Shown: in pieces, positions 1 through 5,753 of the stretch
Numbering within the stretch: position 1 is the first letter of the stretch
How the letters are laid out: every line of letters begins with the position of its first letter
From: GWF2-30-66 sp042576225
GTDB lineage: Bacteria > Babelota > Babeliae > Babelales > Vermiphilaceae
DNA length: 14,025 bases
Assembly (NCBI GenBank): GCA_042576225.1
Contig: JBHPCA010000034.1
Span: 1 to 14,025, forward strand
Direction of reading: 5' to 3'
Notes under the pieces: model-generated
Databases searched by the model: none
Told to the model about the DNA's origin: nothing
Seen by the model: the letters and a program-made list of their open reading frames with translations, nothing else
Made by a program: the position numbers and the translations under genes

Positions 1-161
1 TCCAAAAACATAATTGTGCAGGGTTTAAACATACAACAAGATATCGACCGTGGAAATTAATTTTATGTTTGGCTTTTGCAGATGAAGAACGAGCTATGGA
101 TTTTGAAAAATATTTAAAGTCAGGATCTGGAAATGCTTTTGCAAAAAAAAGGTTTTGGTAA
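1..161 (+). CDS. GIY-YIG nuclease family protein, 5'-truncated at window edge
   Basis: This is the C-terminal 52 codons (in frame from base 3, stop TAA 159-161) of a small GIY-YIG protein. The protein sequence is identical to residues 29-80 of the complete copy at 5458-5700, including the Glu of MDFEKYLK that corresponds to the catalytic acidic residue and the GSGNAFAKKRFW tail. The N-terminal half with the GIY/YIG and Arg motifs lies outside the window. The DNA matches the complete copy exactly over the first 55 bases and then differs at four positions, all synonymous. It is a different locus from 5458-5700, because the downstream sequences are unrelated. Confidence 0.88.
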   Translation, partial: QKHNCAGFKHTTRYRPWKLILCLAFADEERAMDFEKYLKSGSGNAFAKKRFW

Positions 162-182
162 AAGCGACGGTTATACCAAAAC

Positions 183-220
183 TTCTATTTCTAAACTTTC
201 CAAATAAGCCTCAAATAGAA
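183..220 (+). other. Imperfect hairpin after the GIY-YIG fragment
   Basis: TTCTATTT (183-190) pairs with AAATAGAA (213-220) across a 22-base loop shortly after the GIY-YIG stop codon. There is no U-tract behind it, so a role as intrinsic terminator is only a guess. One of the two arm mismatches (205) falls in the loop. Confidence 0.3.
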
Positions 221-243
221 ATTAACTCTGATGTTCCGCCCTG

Positions 244-272
244 TTGCACTACCAATTTTTTTCTGGTAATAT
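244..272 (+). promoter_or_regulatory. Candidate promoter of the ankyrin/phosphatase operon
   Basis: A TTGCAC -35-like box (244-249) lies 17 bp from a TAATAT -10 box (267-272) that is preceded by TGG. Transcription would start near 279, about 40 bases before the ATG at 319. The -35 match is partial, so this is inferred from spacing and position in the only gap upstream of the gene. Confidence 0.4.
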
Positions 273-318
273 TGTCTATGGCTAGATGTACAAACCCAAT
301 TTTTGTCTGGAGTAAGAT

Positions 319-855
319 ATGAAAGTATATAAAAAATTATTAATCATAATGCTTTTTGTTATGTCAATATTTGTAACACCAAGTATGTACAGCAAAAGTG
401 ATAATGCCTTACAAAAAAAAGTTATGATGGCTCTCAGAAAATCAATGTTTAAAATCTTTGGGGTAAATAGCCTTGAGGGGTATAAAAGGCTTGTAGTTTT
501 TAAAGTGAATGCTTTTATAGCACGGAAAAGATATATCAATTTAGAGATAGTATCTGATGGTATAACCATTATCTTTCTTCCCGTCTCATCTAATGATGTA
601 AAACTTGTAGAAAAATTGATAAATCTAGGTGCAAATGTTAACCACAAAACTAAAAACTCTAATACACCATTACTTACTTTGATAGCTTACTCAGCATTGT
701 TTGAATTTGACCCTGCACCCCTTGCAGAAATTCTTATGAAAAATGGTGCTAACCCTACGATTGAAAATAATAATGGGGAAAATGCTATAGAGATAGCCAA
801 TAAGCTTGGTTTAGGCGGGATGTTAGCGGTATTTAAAAAATATGGCTATCAATAG
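319..855 (+). CDS. Secreted ankyrin-repeat protein (178 aa)
   Basis: The N-terminus is a Sec signal peptide: MKVYKK followed by a hydrophobic stretch (about residues 7-20) and a likely cut near MYS/KSD (about residue 25). Residues ~30-90 have no recognisable fold. The C-terminal half holds two ankyrin units, one around DVKLVEKLINLGANVNHK and one around LAEILMKNGANPTIEN, then a capping helix. Ankyrin repeats bind partner proteins, and no catalytic motif is visible. The start is supported by GGAG at 309-312, six bases before the ATG. The gene runs 45 bp ahead of the larger ankyrin gene, so the two are probably co-transcribed. Export to the periplasm or beyond is inferred from the signal peptide. 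A role against a eukaryotic host is a family-level inference. Confidence 0.85.
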   Translation: MKVYKKLLIIMLFVMSIFVTPSMYSKSDNALQKKVMMALRKSMFKIFGVNSLEGYKRLVVFKVNAFIARKRYINLEIVSDGITIIFLPVSSNDVKLVEKLINLGANVNHKTKNSNTPLLTLIAYSALFEFDPAPLAEILMKNGANPTIENNNGENAIEIANKLGLGGMLAVFKKYGYQ

Positions 856-900
856 TTGTTAATGATTAATTATATTAAATGTTTGTTGTATAGGGATTAA

Positions 901-2622
901 ATGAATAAATTTTATGTTGTTTTCTCTTTCTTGTTTTTATCGATAACTAATGTGTATTCTGGGTATGGCCCAGGGGCAATCGTAAACAGAAGAATAAATG
1001 ATTCTATAGATCGGGCTGTGAATGGTTTTTGCTTGAACTTAAAAAGAAAGAGAATAGGGAAAGGTGCGGAATCTGTAGTTGAAATTGTAAAGGCTGCGGC
1101 GTATGGAAAATTTAAAGGAGTTAAGCAGCTTTTGAGAGATGGGGCAGATCCAGACACTAAGAGTGTTGAAGGTTTTTCTCCTATGATGATGAGTATTGCA
1201 AACGATTATGTCACCGCCTGGAATAGACGCGATTTTCTTAGAGAGCAAAAAAATAATCCTGATAAAAATGAGAAAGCTATGGCTGGCTATACTCTTTTGG
1301 TTTGTGAAACAATCTCTTTTTTTGCTAAAGATAATACAAATGATATCGTAGAGCATCTTTTAAAAAAAGGGGCTAATCCTAATCTGAAAAATAATGACGG
1401 GTATACAGCATTAATGTTGGCGTCTTATGTCGGCAAAGAAAAATTAGTACAGCTACTTATTGATAACGGCGCAGATGTAAACGCAAAAAATAATGCTGGG
1501 GATACGGCGTTAATCATAGCAACAAGCAAAAGGAATAAAAAAATAATTAAGGTTCTTTTAGATAACAAAGCTGATATAAATATTACAAACAATTCTTTTT
1601 TATCTGTTTTAAAAATTGCCACGTTTAATAGAGATATTCGATTGGTTAATCTTTTTCTTGAACATAAAGCAGATCCAAATATCAAAGATAATAAAGGGAA
1701 TACCCCATTGAGTGAGGCAACAAGAAAGGGATGTGTTAAAATAGTTAAAGCTTTAATAAAACATAAAGCTGGTATTAATATACCCAACAACAATGGAACT
1801 TCACCTCTTAGGATTGCTGCAAAAAAAGGTAATATTAAGCTTGTAAAATTACTTTTAAAAAATAAAGCAAATATTGATATTAAAAATATTAATGGAAGAA
1901 CCCCACTTTTTGCAGCCATTCGAAAGAAAAAGCTTGCTGTTGCTAAGTTATTAATTGAGAATAAGGCTGATGTAAATATTGTAGATAAAGAAGGATTCAC
2001 GGCTCTTATGGTTGCAGCTAAGATGAATGATGTGGGGGCTGCGAAAATTCTTTTGAGTAACAAAGCTGAACCCAATATAAAAAATAATGATGGTGATTCT
2101 GTAATAAAATTAGCGGTAAAAAATAATAGTGAAGGCTTTGTAAAACTTCTTATCGAACACGAGACGGATGTTAATGTAAAAGATAATAATGGCAAAACGT
2201 TGTTAATGGATGCAACAAATTGTAAAAATGTTAGAATGACGAAACTTCTTTTACAAAATGGCGCAAACCCTAACGTTTGTGACAATAATATGAATACGGC
2301 ACTTAACATTGCAATTGAAACAAAAAATACAGCTATTGCTAAACTTCTTATAAATAACAATATCGAGGTCAATACCAAAGATATTAATGGAAGTACGCCT
2401 TTGATGTTTGCTGTGTCAAATAATAACTTAAAGATGATAAAATTGCTTTTACAAAACAATGCAGATCCAAATATTTTGGCTTTAAACGGAGATTATGCCC
2501 TTAAGTTAGCTGACCAATCAAAAGAAAGTAAAAAAGTGAAAGCATTGCTTATTAACAACGGTGCAAGAGACATAACTGAGAAACAATTGGATATAACTTT
2601 AAATACCTTGGGCCTTACATAA
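901..2622 (+). CDS. Secreted ankyrin-repeat protein, about 14 repeats (573 aa)
   Basis: A signal peptide (residues 1-20, MNKFYVVFSFLFLSITNVYS, cut before GYG) is followed by a short linker and an almost continuous ankyrin solenoid from about residue 60 to 560. From the unit beginning NNDGYTALMLA onward the repeats are regular 33-residue units with the pattern N-x-x-G-x-T-x-L...LL...A-x-x-N. Repeat 2 is interrupted by an insertion of roughly 40 residues (around AWNRRDFLREQKNNPDKNEK). The repeats are diverged from one another, so this is an old array rather than a recent tandem expansion. No enzymatic domain is present. A weak ribosome site (AGGGA, 892-896) precedes the ATG. It sits between another secreted ankyrin protein and a phosphatase in one orientation. 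The target is unknown. Confidence 0.92.
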   Translation: MNKFYVVFSFLFLSITNVYSGYGPGAIVNRRINDSIDRAVNGFCLNLKRKRIGKGAESVVEIVKAAAYGKFKGVKQLLRDGADPDTKSVEGFSPMMMSIANDYVTAWNRRDFLREQKNNPDKNEKAMAGYTLLVCETISFFAKDNTNDIVEHLLKKGANPNLKNNDGYTALMLASYVGKEKLVQLLIDNGADVNAKNNAGDTALIIATSKRNKKIIKVLLDNKADINITNNSFLSVLKIATFNRDIRLVNLFLEHKADPNIKDNKGNTPLSEATRKGCVKIVKALIKHKAGINIPNNNGTSPLRIAAKKGNIKLVKLLLKNKANIDIKNINGRTPLFAAIRKKKLAVAKLLIENKADVNIVDKEGFTALMVAAKMNDVGAAKILLSNKAEPNIKNNDGDSVIKLAVKNNSEGFVKLLIEHETDVNVKDNNGKTLLMDATNCKNVRMTKLLLQNGANPNVCDNNMNTALNIAIETKNTAIAKLLINNNIEVNTKDINGSTPLMFAVSNNNLKMIKLLLQNNADPNILALNGDYALKLADQSKESKKVKALLINNGARDITEKQLDITLNTLGLT

Positions 2623-2740
2623 TCTGAAGGTGTTGTTAGAAAAATTAGAAAAAAATGGTTAATATCTTTTTTTGTATGTATTATATTTTCGGCTCTTTTA
2701 TTTTTCTACAATACAAAAAAAACTAAGTATATAGGAAAAA

Positions 2741-3313
2741 ATGATTTATCTAGTAAGGCATGCAAAATCATTATACAATCCTGATATTCCAGAACAAGAG
2801 AGAATTTTAAGCTCAGAAGGTAAAAAGCAAGCAAAAGACTTGATCAAAAAGCTTGAGCCTTTAAATATTGAAAAAATCTATTCGAGCCCAGCTAAGCGAG
2901 CAATTGATACTATTGCGCCATTTGCAAAAGACGGGCCTGCCCGACGAAGCCGTAGGCGAAGACGGGTTGGTTTGGAAATTGAGCTTATTCCCGAATTTAG
3001 AGAATGCACTATGCAGCCCTGTAAATCTTTTGAAGAGTGGAAACGCTTTGTAAAAAAAAGCTGGGAAGATTTTAATTTCAAGCCTGAGGGCTGGGAGTCC
3101 AGCTTGGAGTGTCAAATTCGCGTGTGCAAAAAAATAGAAGAACTTGGAATAAAAGATCTGCAAAAGAATATTGTTATCAATTCCCATGGAAGGGTAATTT
3201 CGTTATTTTTGAACAAAATTAATAATTCTTGGGGTTTTGACCAGTGGGAAAAACTGCCTATGCCTGCGATTGTCAAGGTTTGCTTGAAGACAGGTGCTAT
3301 TTGTGAATTGTAA
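2741..3313 (+). CDS. Histidine phosphatase family protein (phosphoglycerate mutase-like) with in-frame repeat insertion
   Basis: The family hallmark LVRHAKS is at residues 4-10, with the phospho-accepting His7 and Arg6. YSSPAKRAIDT supplies the second Arg (53), PEFRE an acidic residue (85/88), and NSHGR the second catalytic His (149). These enzymes transfer phosphate through a phospho-histidine. The substrate (sugar phosphate, phosphoprotein or nucleotide) cannot be told from sequence. At 190 aa it is a short, cytosolic single-domain member with no signal peptide. Residues 64-77 (DGPARRSRRRRRVG) interrupt the usual junction between the SSP..RA..T helix and the strand LEIELIPEF. They are encoded by a GC-rich palindromic element unlike the surrounding DNA. 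AGGA at 2733-2736 serves the ATG. It lies 118 bp after the ankyrin gene. Confidence 0.9.
   Translation: MIYLVRHAKSLYNPDIPEQERILSSEGKKQAKDLIKKLEPLNIEKIYSSPAKRAIDTIAPFAKDGPARRSRRRRRVGLEIELIPEFRECTMQPCKSFEEWKRFVKKSWEDFNFKPEGWESSLECQIRVCKKIEELGIKDLQKNIVINSHGRVISLFLNKINNSWGFDQWEKLPMPAIVKVCLKTGAICEL
2931..2967. repeat. GC-rich palindromic element inserted in frame in the phosphatase gene
   Basis: A GC-rich island in AT-rich DNA contains nested palindromes: CGGGC-CT-GCCCG (2932-2943), GCC-GTA-GGC (2949-2957), and an outer CCCG/CGGG pair. Its core CGAAGCC-GTA-GGCGAAG recurs in the intergenic repeat cluster as CGAAGCC-TT-GGCGAAG (5364-5379). It adds about 14 codons and keeps the frame, encoding an arginine-rich run. 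This resembles the way Rickettsia palindromic elements enter protein genes, but it is not claimed to be that family. Confidence 0.7.
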
Positions 3314-3590
3314 CGTTAACGCATGGAATCTATCTTATTAAAGCTGTTTTTGGTGTTATTGCGTTCAATTGCTTTTTCAAATTGCCTGCCAAAATAATAC
3401 GAGCTCCAAAACTGCTATAAAAGCCTTTTTTAAGGCAATTTTCGCTTCTAGCCCAATTTTATGGTATAATATTGATAGGAAGGGCTTCTTAGAGCTGTTT
3501 GGGGGTTCAAGATCTTCTCGAACTCAAATTGTTGGTTTTAATAGAATAATAAATTGATTTAAGTTGGGAATTTTTAAGAGGAAACAATGT
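3314..3590 (+). other. 277-bp gap between phosphatase and NUDIX genes
   Basis: No credible gene is seen. The stretch holds a short perfect hairpin GCCTT-TTTT-AAGGC (3422-3435) that could weakly terminate transcription from the phosphatase side, then the NUDIX promoter and its leader. The leader contains an imperfect palindrome GGTTCAAGATCTTCTCGAAC (about 3504-3523). A 62-codon open frame across 3369-3557 has no good start and overlaps the promoter. One arm mismatch (3353) is here. Confidence 0.5.
3462..3470 (+). promoter_or_regulatory. Extended -10 promoter of the NUDIX gene
   Basis: TGGTATAAT is a perfect extended -10 (TGN-TATAAT). No strong -35 box lies 17 bp upstream, which is usual for extended -10 promoters. 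Transcription would begin near 3477, giving a leader of about 115 bases with an imperfect palindrome before the NUDIX start. Confidence 0.55.
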
Positions 3591-4040
3591 ATGAAAACAG
3601 ATATACAAAAAGAGCGCTTTAAGCTCGTTACATTTGTATCGTTAATCTTGCGTAAGCACGGTAAGGTGTTATTGCAAAAACGTTGTTACAACGAGTATTG
3701 CAGTTTATCATATGCTTGTCCGGGTGGTAGTATTGACGGTAACGAATCTGTTCTGCAAGCTGCAATAAGAGAAGGAAAAGAAGAGCTTGGAATAACCCTT
3801 CAGTCAAAAGACTTAAGTATTGTACACGTAATTCACTTTATATCTTCACACGGTGAATTTATCAATTTCTTTATCGAAGCTAATCAATGGAATGGTGAAC
3901 CCAAAGTTATGGAACCAGAAAAGTGTAGCACCATCGAATGGTTTGCAATAAACGCTTTGCCAGAAAATATAACGGTGGTAAATAGACAAGCGATTGAATT
4001 ATCCAGCAAAGGTATTTTTTTCAGTGAACATGGTTGGTAA
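3591..4040 (+). CDS. NUDIX hydrolase (149 aa)
   Basis: A complete Nudix box is present (residues 46-68): G-x5-E-x7-R-E-x2-E-E-x-G-I, seen as GGSIDGNE then AAIREGKEELGI. The E/E pair binds the metal. Such proteins hydrolyse nucleoside diphosphates linked to another group. The exact substrate (oxidised dNTP, nucleotide sugar or other) is not readable. The length suits a stand-alone MutT-type domain with no extra domain or export signal. I chose the ATG at 3591 because AGAGG (3577-3581) lies nine bases before it. An upstream in-frame TTG at 3564 would add nine residues but has no ribosome site. The gene has its own promoter at 3462 and ends 10 bp from the convergent HAD gene. Confidence 0.9.
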   Translation: MKTDIQKERFKLVTFVSLILRKHGKVLLQKRCYNEYCSLSYACPGGSIDGNESVLQAAIREGKEELGITLQSKDLSIVHVIHFISSHGEFINFFIEANQWNGEPKVMEPEKCSTIEWFAINALPENITVVNRQAIELSSKGIFFSEHGW

Positions 4041-4050
4041 AGAATTCCAC

Positions 4051-4932
4051 TTAATTATATATCGCTTGCCGTGCCCGTTTGTCAGAAATAATTTCATCAT
4101 GTTCTTTAAGATATTTTAATTGATAATCAAGAATCTTTTGATCAAAGTCTTGCGGCGGCAATTTATCAATTGCTCGATAAACAAAGCCTTTAAAAATAAT
4201 CCCTCGCTTTTTCATTTCCTCCTGAACAGATTTTACATAGGATTCATTATCATCGAAAAAAATTACTTTTTTAGGTTTCAACTGCATAACATCTAAAAAT
4301 TCTGCCAGGACAGGCCCCTTAGCAAATGCATCAGTCAAGAGAATGCCATTATAAAACAAGGGATGTCTGTTGGCATGAGAGGTTAAATGAGTCAGACAAA
4401 CTTCTTTTTGCTCAAAACTTGAACTAAAATCAATGCCAACCTCAAGCAACTTTTCATACCGCAATTTTTGAATAAGAGTGCCTCCTACAAAACCGGTTAT
4501 ACAATGCGTAAGGGCAATAACAGTAAGTCCCCGCCCCTGTAATGTTTTAATAAGATTAACTACACCTGGTTCAATTGGTTGATCAACATTATTAATCATT
4601 CTTTTGATTAAAACATGTAGTTTGGAATCTAGAGGATTTTCTTGTGATTTGCTATGCTTTATAACTTGAGCCCAAAATTTTTTACCCTCTTCAGTTTTAC
4701 GAAACCACGGCTGAAAAATAATATTAGCAGCTTTGTAAGTAAGCGTATCATCAACATCAAAAATAATGAGCGTATCTTTATCCGCTTGATCAAGCTCATT
4801 CTGCGCTTGTTTAATTGAAGTAATTTCTTGAATGGTTGATTTTTTTTGAGAGCACGATGTAAGTGAAATAAGCAAAAACAACGCAAGATATGTAATTATT
4901 TTATCTAACTTTCGAACATTACCCATTTTCAT
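4051..4932 (-). CDS. HAD-superfamily phosphatase-like lipoprotein (DUF2608-like, 293 aa)
   Basis: Residues 11-27 form a lipoprotein signal ending in the lipobox LTSC (Cys27), so the protein is probably lipid-anchored outside the inner membrane. The rest is a HAD fold with all four motifs: FDVDDTLT (nucleophile Asp59, acid Asp61), ALTH (Thr142), FAKG (Lys205) and FFDDNES (Asp227/Asp228). All catalytic residues are present, so it should be an active Mg-dependent phosphohydrolase. The arrangement resembles DUF2608 proteins found in intracellular bacteria, assigned from memory of the family. A strong ribosome site AAAGGGGG (4938-4945, read on the minus strand) lies five bases before the ATG. A second in-frame ATG two codons in is possible. 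It is convergent with the NUDIX gene. Confidence 0.87.
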   Translation of the reverse strand: MKMGNVRKLDKIITYLALFLLISLTSCSQKKSTIQEITSIKQAQNELDQADKDTLIIFDVDDTLTYKAANIIFQPWFRKTEEGKKFWAQVIKHSKSQENPLDSKLHVLIKRMINNVDQPIEPGVVNLIKTLQGRGLTVIALTHCITGFVGGTLIQKLRYEKLLEVGIDFSSSFEQKEVCLTHLTSHANRHPLFYNGILLTDAFAKGPVLAEFLDVMQLKPKKVIFFDDNESYVKSVQEEMKKRGIIFKGFVYRAIDKLPPQDFDQKILDYQLKYLKEHDEIISDKRARQAIYN

Positions 4933-5008
4933 TTATGCCCCCTTTAAATATTCAAACCCTGACTTTAGCACATTACAACGCTTCATCTTAACACTCAAAC
5001 CCTATAAA

Positions 5009-5221
5009 GTAAAGAATGATCCTCGTGATGTGGTGAGTTTAATTGAACTTTCAAAAATTTCACGCCGTAAGGTTTATCAAAATCTTTTTTGGGCTACAGG
5101 ATATAACATTATTTCAATTCCACACTTAACCTGCAAGTGGGCCTTTTTTGGGTGAGTTTTTAGTCAGTTAATTGGGATATTTAATTCTGCAAATGTTGTT
5201 TTGATTTTTCTAAGACTGAAA
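5009..5221 (+). pseudogene. Relic of a P1B-type heavy-metal ATPase (C-terminal end)
   Basis: In one frame, 38 codons (5009-5122) start with VKNDPRDVVSLIEL and end with QNLFWATGYNIISIP. These are the end of the soluble P domain and the sixth-to-seventh helix signature (QNL-x2-A-x2-YN-x4-P) of CopA/ZntA-like metal-transporting ATPases. The expected LAAG after IP is absent. The frame meets TGA at 5153-5155, but beyond it the same frame reads VFSQLIGIFNSANVVLIFLR, which aligns with the last helix of the family (SPA-x-GA...MS-x-STV-x-VA-x-NA) with about one codon missing. The first ~600 residues, including the DKTGT motif, are missing. So this is a 3' remnant of a once complete pump. Confidence 0.75.
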
Positions 5222-5254
5222 TCAAATGTAACATTACCGTTCAGGAACACGTCA

Positions 5255-5382
5255 ACGAAGGGCCGCCAACTTTCGCTAAAGCTTCAGTTGGCAAGCCATC
5301 CTTCGCAAAGAAGGATTTTTCTTTTTCTAATTGATTTTGCATGAGAATAGCGAAAGTTGTGCTCCGAAGCCTTGGCGAAGGA
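5255..5382. repeat. Cluster of palindromic repeat units
   Basis: Several inverted repeats lie together: GCCAACT/AGTTGGC (5265-5271/5286-5292); CAACTTTCGCT (5267-5277) paired with AGCGAAAGTTG (5349-5359); and CTCCGAAGCC-TT-GGCGAAGGAG around 5362-5382. The last shares the core CGAAGCC..GGCGAAG with the element inside the phosphatase gene, so both belong to one short, dispersed repeat family. Confidence 0.65.
5298..5326 (+). terminator. Intrinsic terminator-like hairpin
   Basis: A seven-base-pair stem ATCCTTC/GAAGGAT (5298-5304/5310-5316) with a GCAAA loop is followed directly by TTTTCTTTTT. It is on the plus strand downstream of the ATPase relic, and could be that gene's surviving terminator or part of the repeat cluster around it. 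Confidence 0.6.
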
Positions 5383-5399
5383 GTACCAGTTACGAATTT

Positions 5400-5426
5400 A
5401 AGAAGTTATTTAAAATATAACTTCTT
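5400..5426 (+). other. 10-bp perfect hairpin upstream of the GIY-YIG gene
   Basis: AAGAAGTTAT (5400-5409) pairs perfectly with ATAACTTCTT (5417-5426) around a 7-base loop, 31 bases before the ATG at 5458. There is no long U-tract. It could be a leader hairpin, an operator for a dimeric repressor, or a repeat boundary. GGAG at 5441-5444 is the nearest ribosome site, at a long spacing of 13. Confidence 0.45.
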
Positions 5427-5457
5427 TCAAAAAATTATGTGGAGATTATAACCCACC

Positions 5458-5700
5458 ATGTATTATGTCTACTTAATCCAATCAACCAACTTTCCAGATA
5501 AAAAATATATTGGATACACAACTAACCTAAAAGAGAGAATCCAAAAACATAATTGTGCAGGGTTTAAACATACAACAAGATATCGACCGTGGAAGTTAAT
5601 TTTATGTTTGGCTTTTGCAGATGAAGAACGAGCTATGGACTTTGAAAAATATTTAAAGTCAGGATCTGGAAATGCTTTTGCAAAAAAGAGATTTTGGTAA
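5458..5700 (+). CDS. GIY-YIG nuclease family protein (80 aa, YhbQ/UPF0213-like)
   Basis: This is a complete small single-domain GIY-YIG protein. YYVYLIQS (residues 2-9) stands for the GIY strand and KKYIGYT (15-21) for YIG. Arg27 in LKERIQKHN, Glu63 in DFEKYLK and the GSG turn match the catalytic Arg and metal-binding Glu of the fold. With no DNA-binding extension it is not a classical homing endonuclease. Stand-alone members are found in many small bacterial genomes, often in several copies, and their role is unsettled (repair or DNA processing). A second locus at the window edge encodes an identical C-terminal half. It is convergent with the ankyrin gene, 53 bp away. Confidence 0.88.
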   Translation: MYYVYLIQSTNFPDKKYIGYTTNLKERIQKHNCAGFKHTTRYRPWKLILCLAFADEERAMDFEKYLKSGSGNAFAKKRFW

Positions 5701-5753
5701 AAGGCATTAGTTTTAAGAAAGCCCCATAGTTTTAGCTTTATTCACATTATTTT

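Larger units (their letters stand above)
4933..5457. other. 525-bp gene-free stretch
   Basis: There is no intact gene. In order, it contains the HAD gene ribosome site and upstream region, a degraded P1B-type ATPase C-terminus (5009-5221), a palindromic repeat cluster (5255-5382) with a terminator-like hairpin inside it, and a 10-bp hairpin in front of the GIY-YIG gene (5400-5426). It looks like a graveyard region where repeats accumulated beside a dead gene. Confidence 0.75.

Noticed and set aside
1425..2459. 344-codon open frame on the minus strand opposite the large ankyrin gene (and its mirror at 11567-12601)
   Set aside because: It follows the ankyrin repeat period in antisense, has a hydrophobic low-complexity product expected from AT-rich antisense codons, and has no ribosome site.
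1333..2560. Regularly spaced repeats as a CRISPR-like array
   Set aside because: The roughly 99-bp period is the 33-codon ankyrin unit. Units are diverged at DNA level, coding throughout, and lack identical direct repeats.
2623..2740. Hydrophobic mini-ORF (ATG at 2655, 23 codons) or readthrough extension of the ankyrin gene in the 118-bp gap
   Set aside because: T-rich DNA gives hydrophobic peptides in any frame. The ATG lacks a ribosome site, and the more protein-like frame, in phase with the ankyrin gene, has no start codon.
3500..3530. tRNA T-arm-like sequence (GGGGGTTCAAGATC)
   Set aside because: No anticodon arm, D arm or acceptor stem can be folded around it.
3369..3557. 62-codon frame between phosphatase and NUDIX genes
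   Set aside because: It has no ribosome site or ATG start, overlaps the extended -10 promoter, and has no recognisable product.
5701..5753. Bidirectional terminator between convergent GIY-YIG and ankyrin genes (AAAGC/GCTTT pairing)
   Set aside because: The stem is only five base pairs with a long loop and no proper T-tract on either strand.
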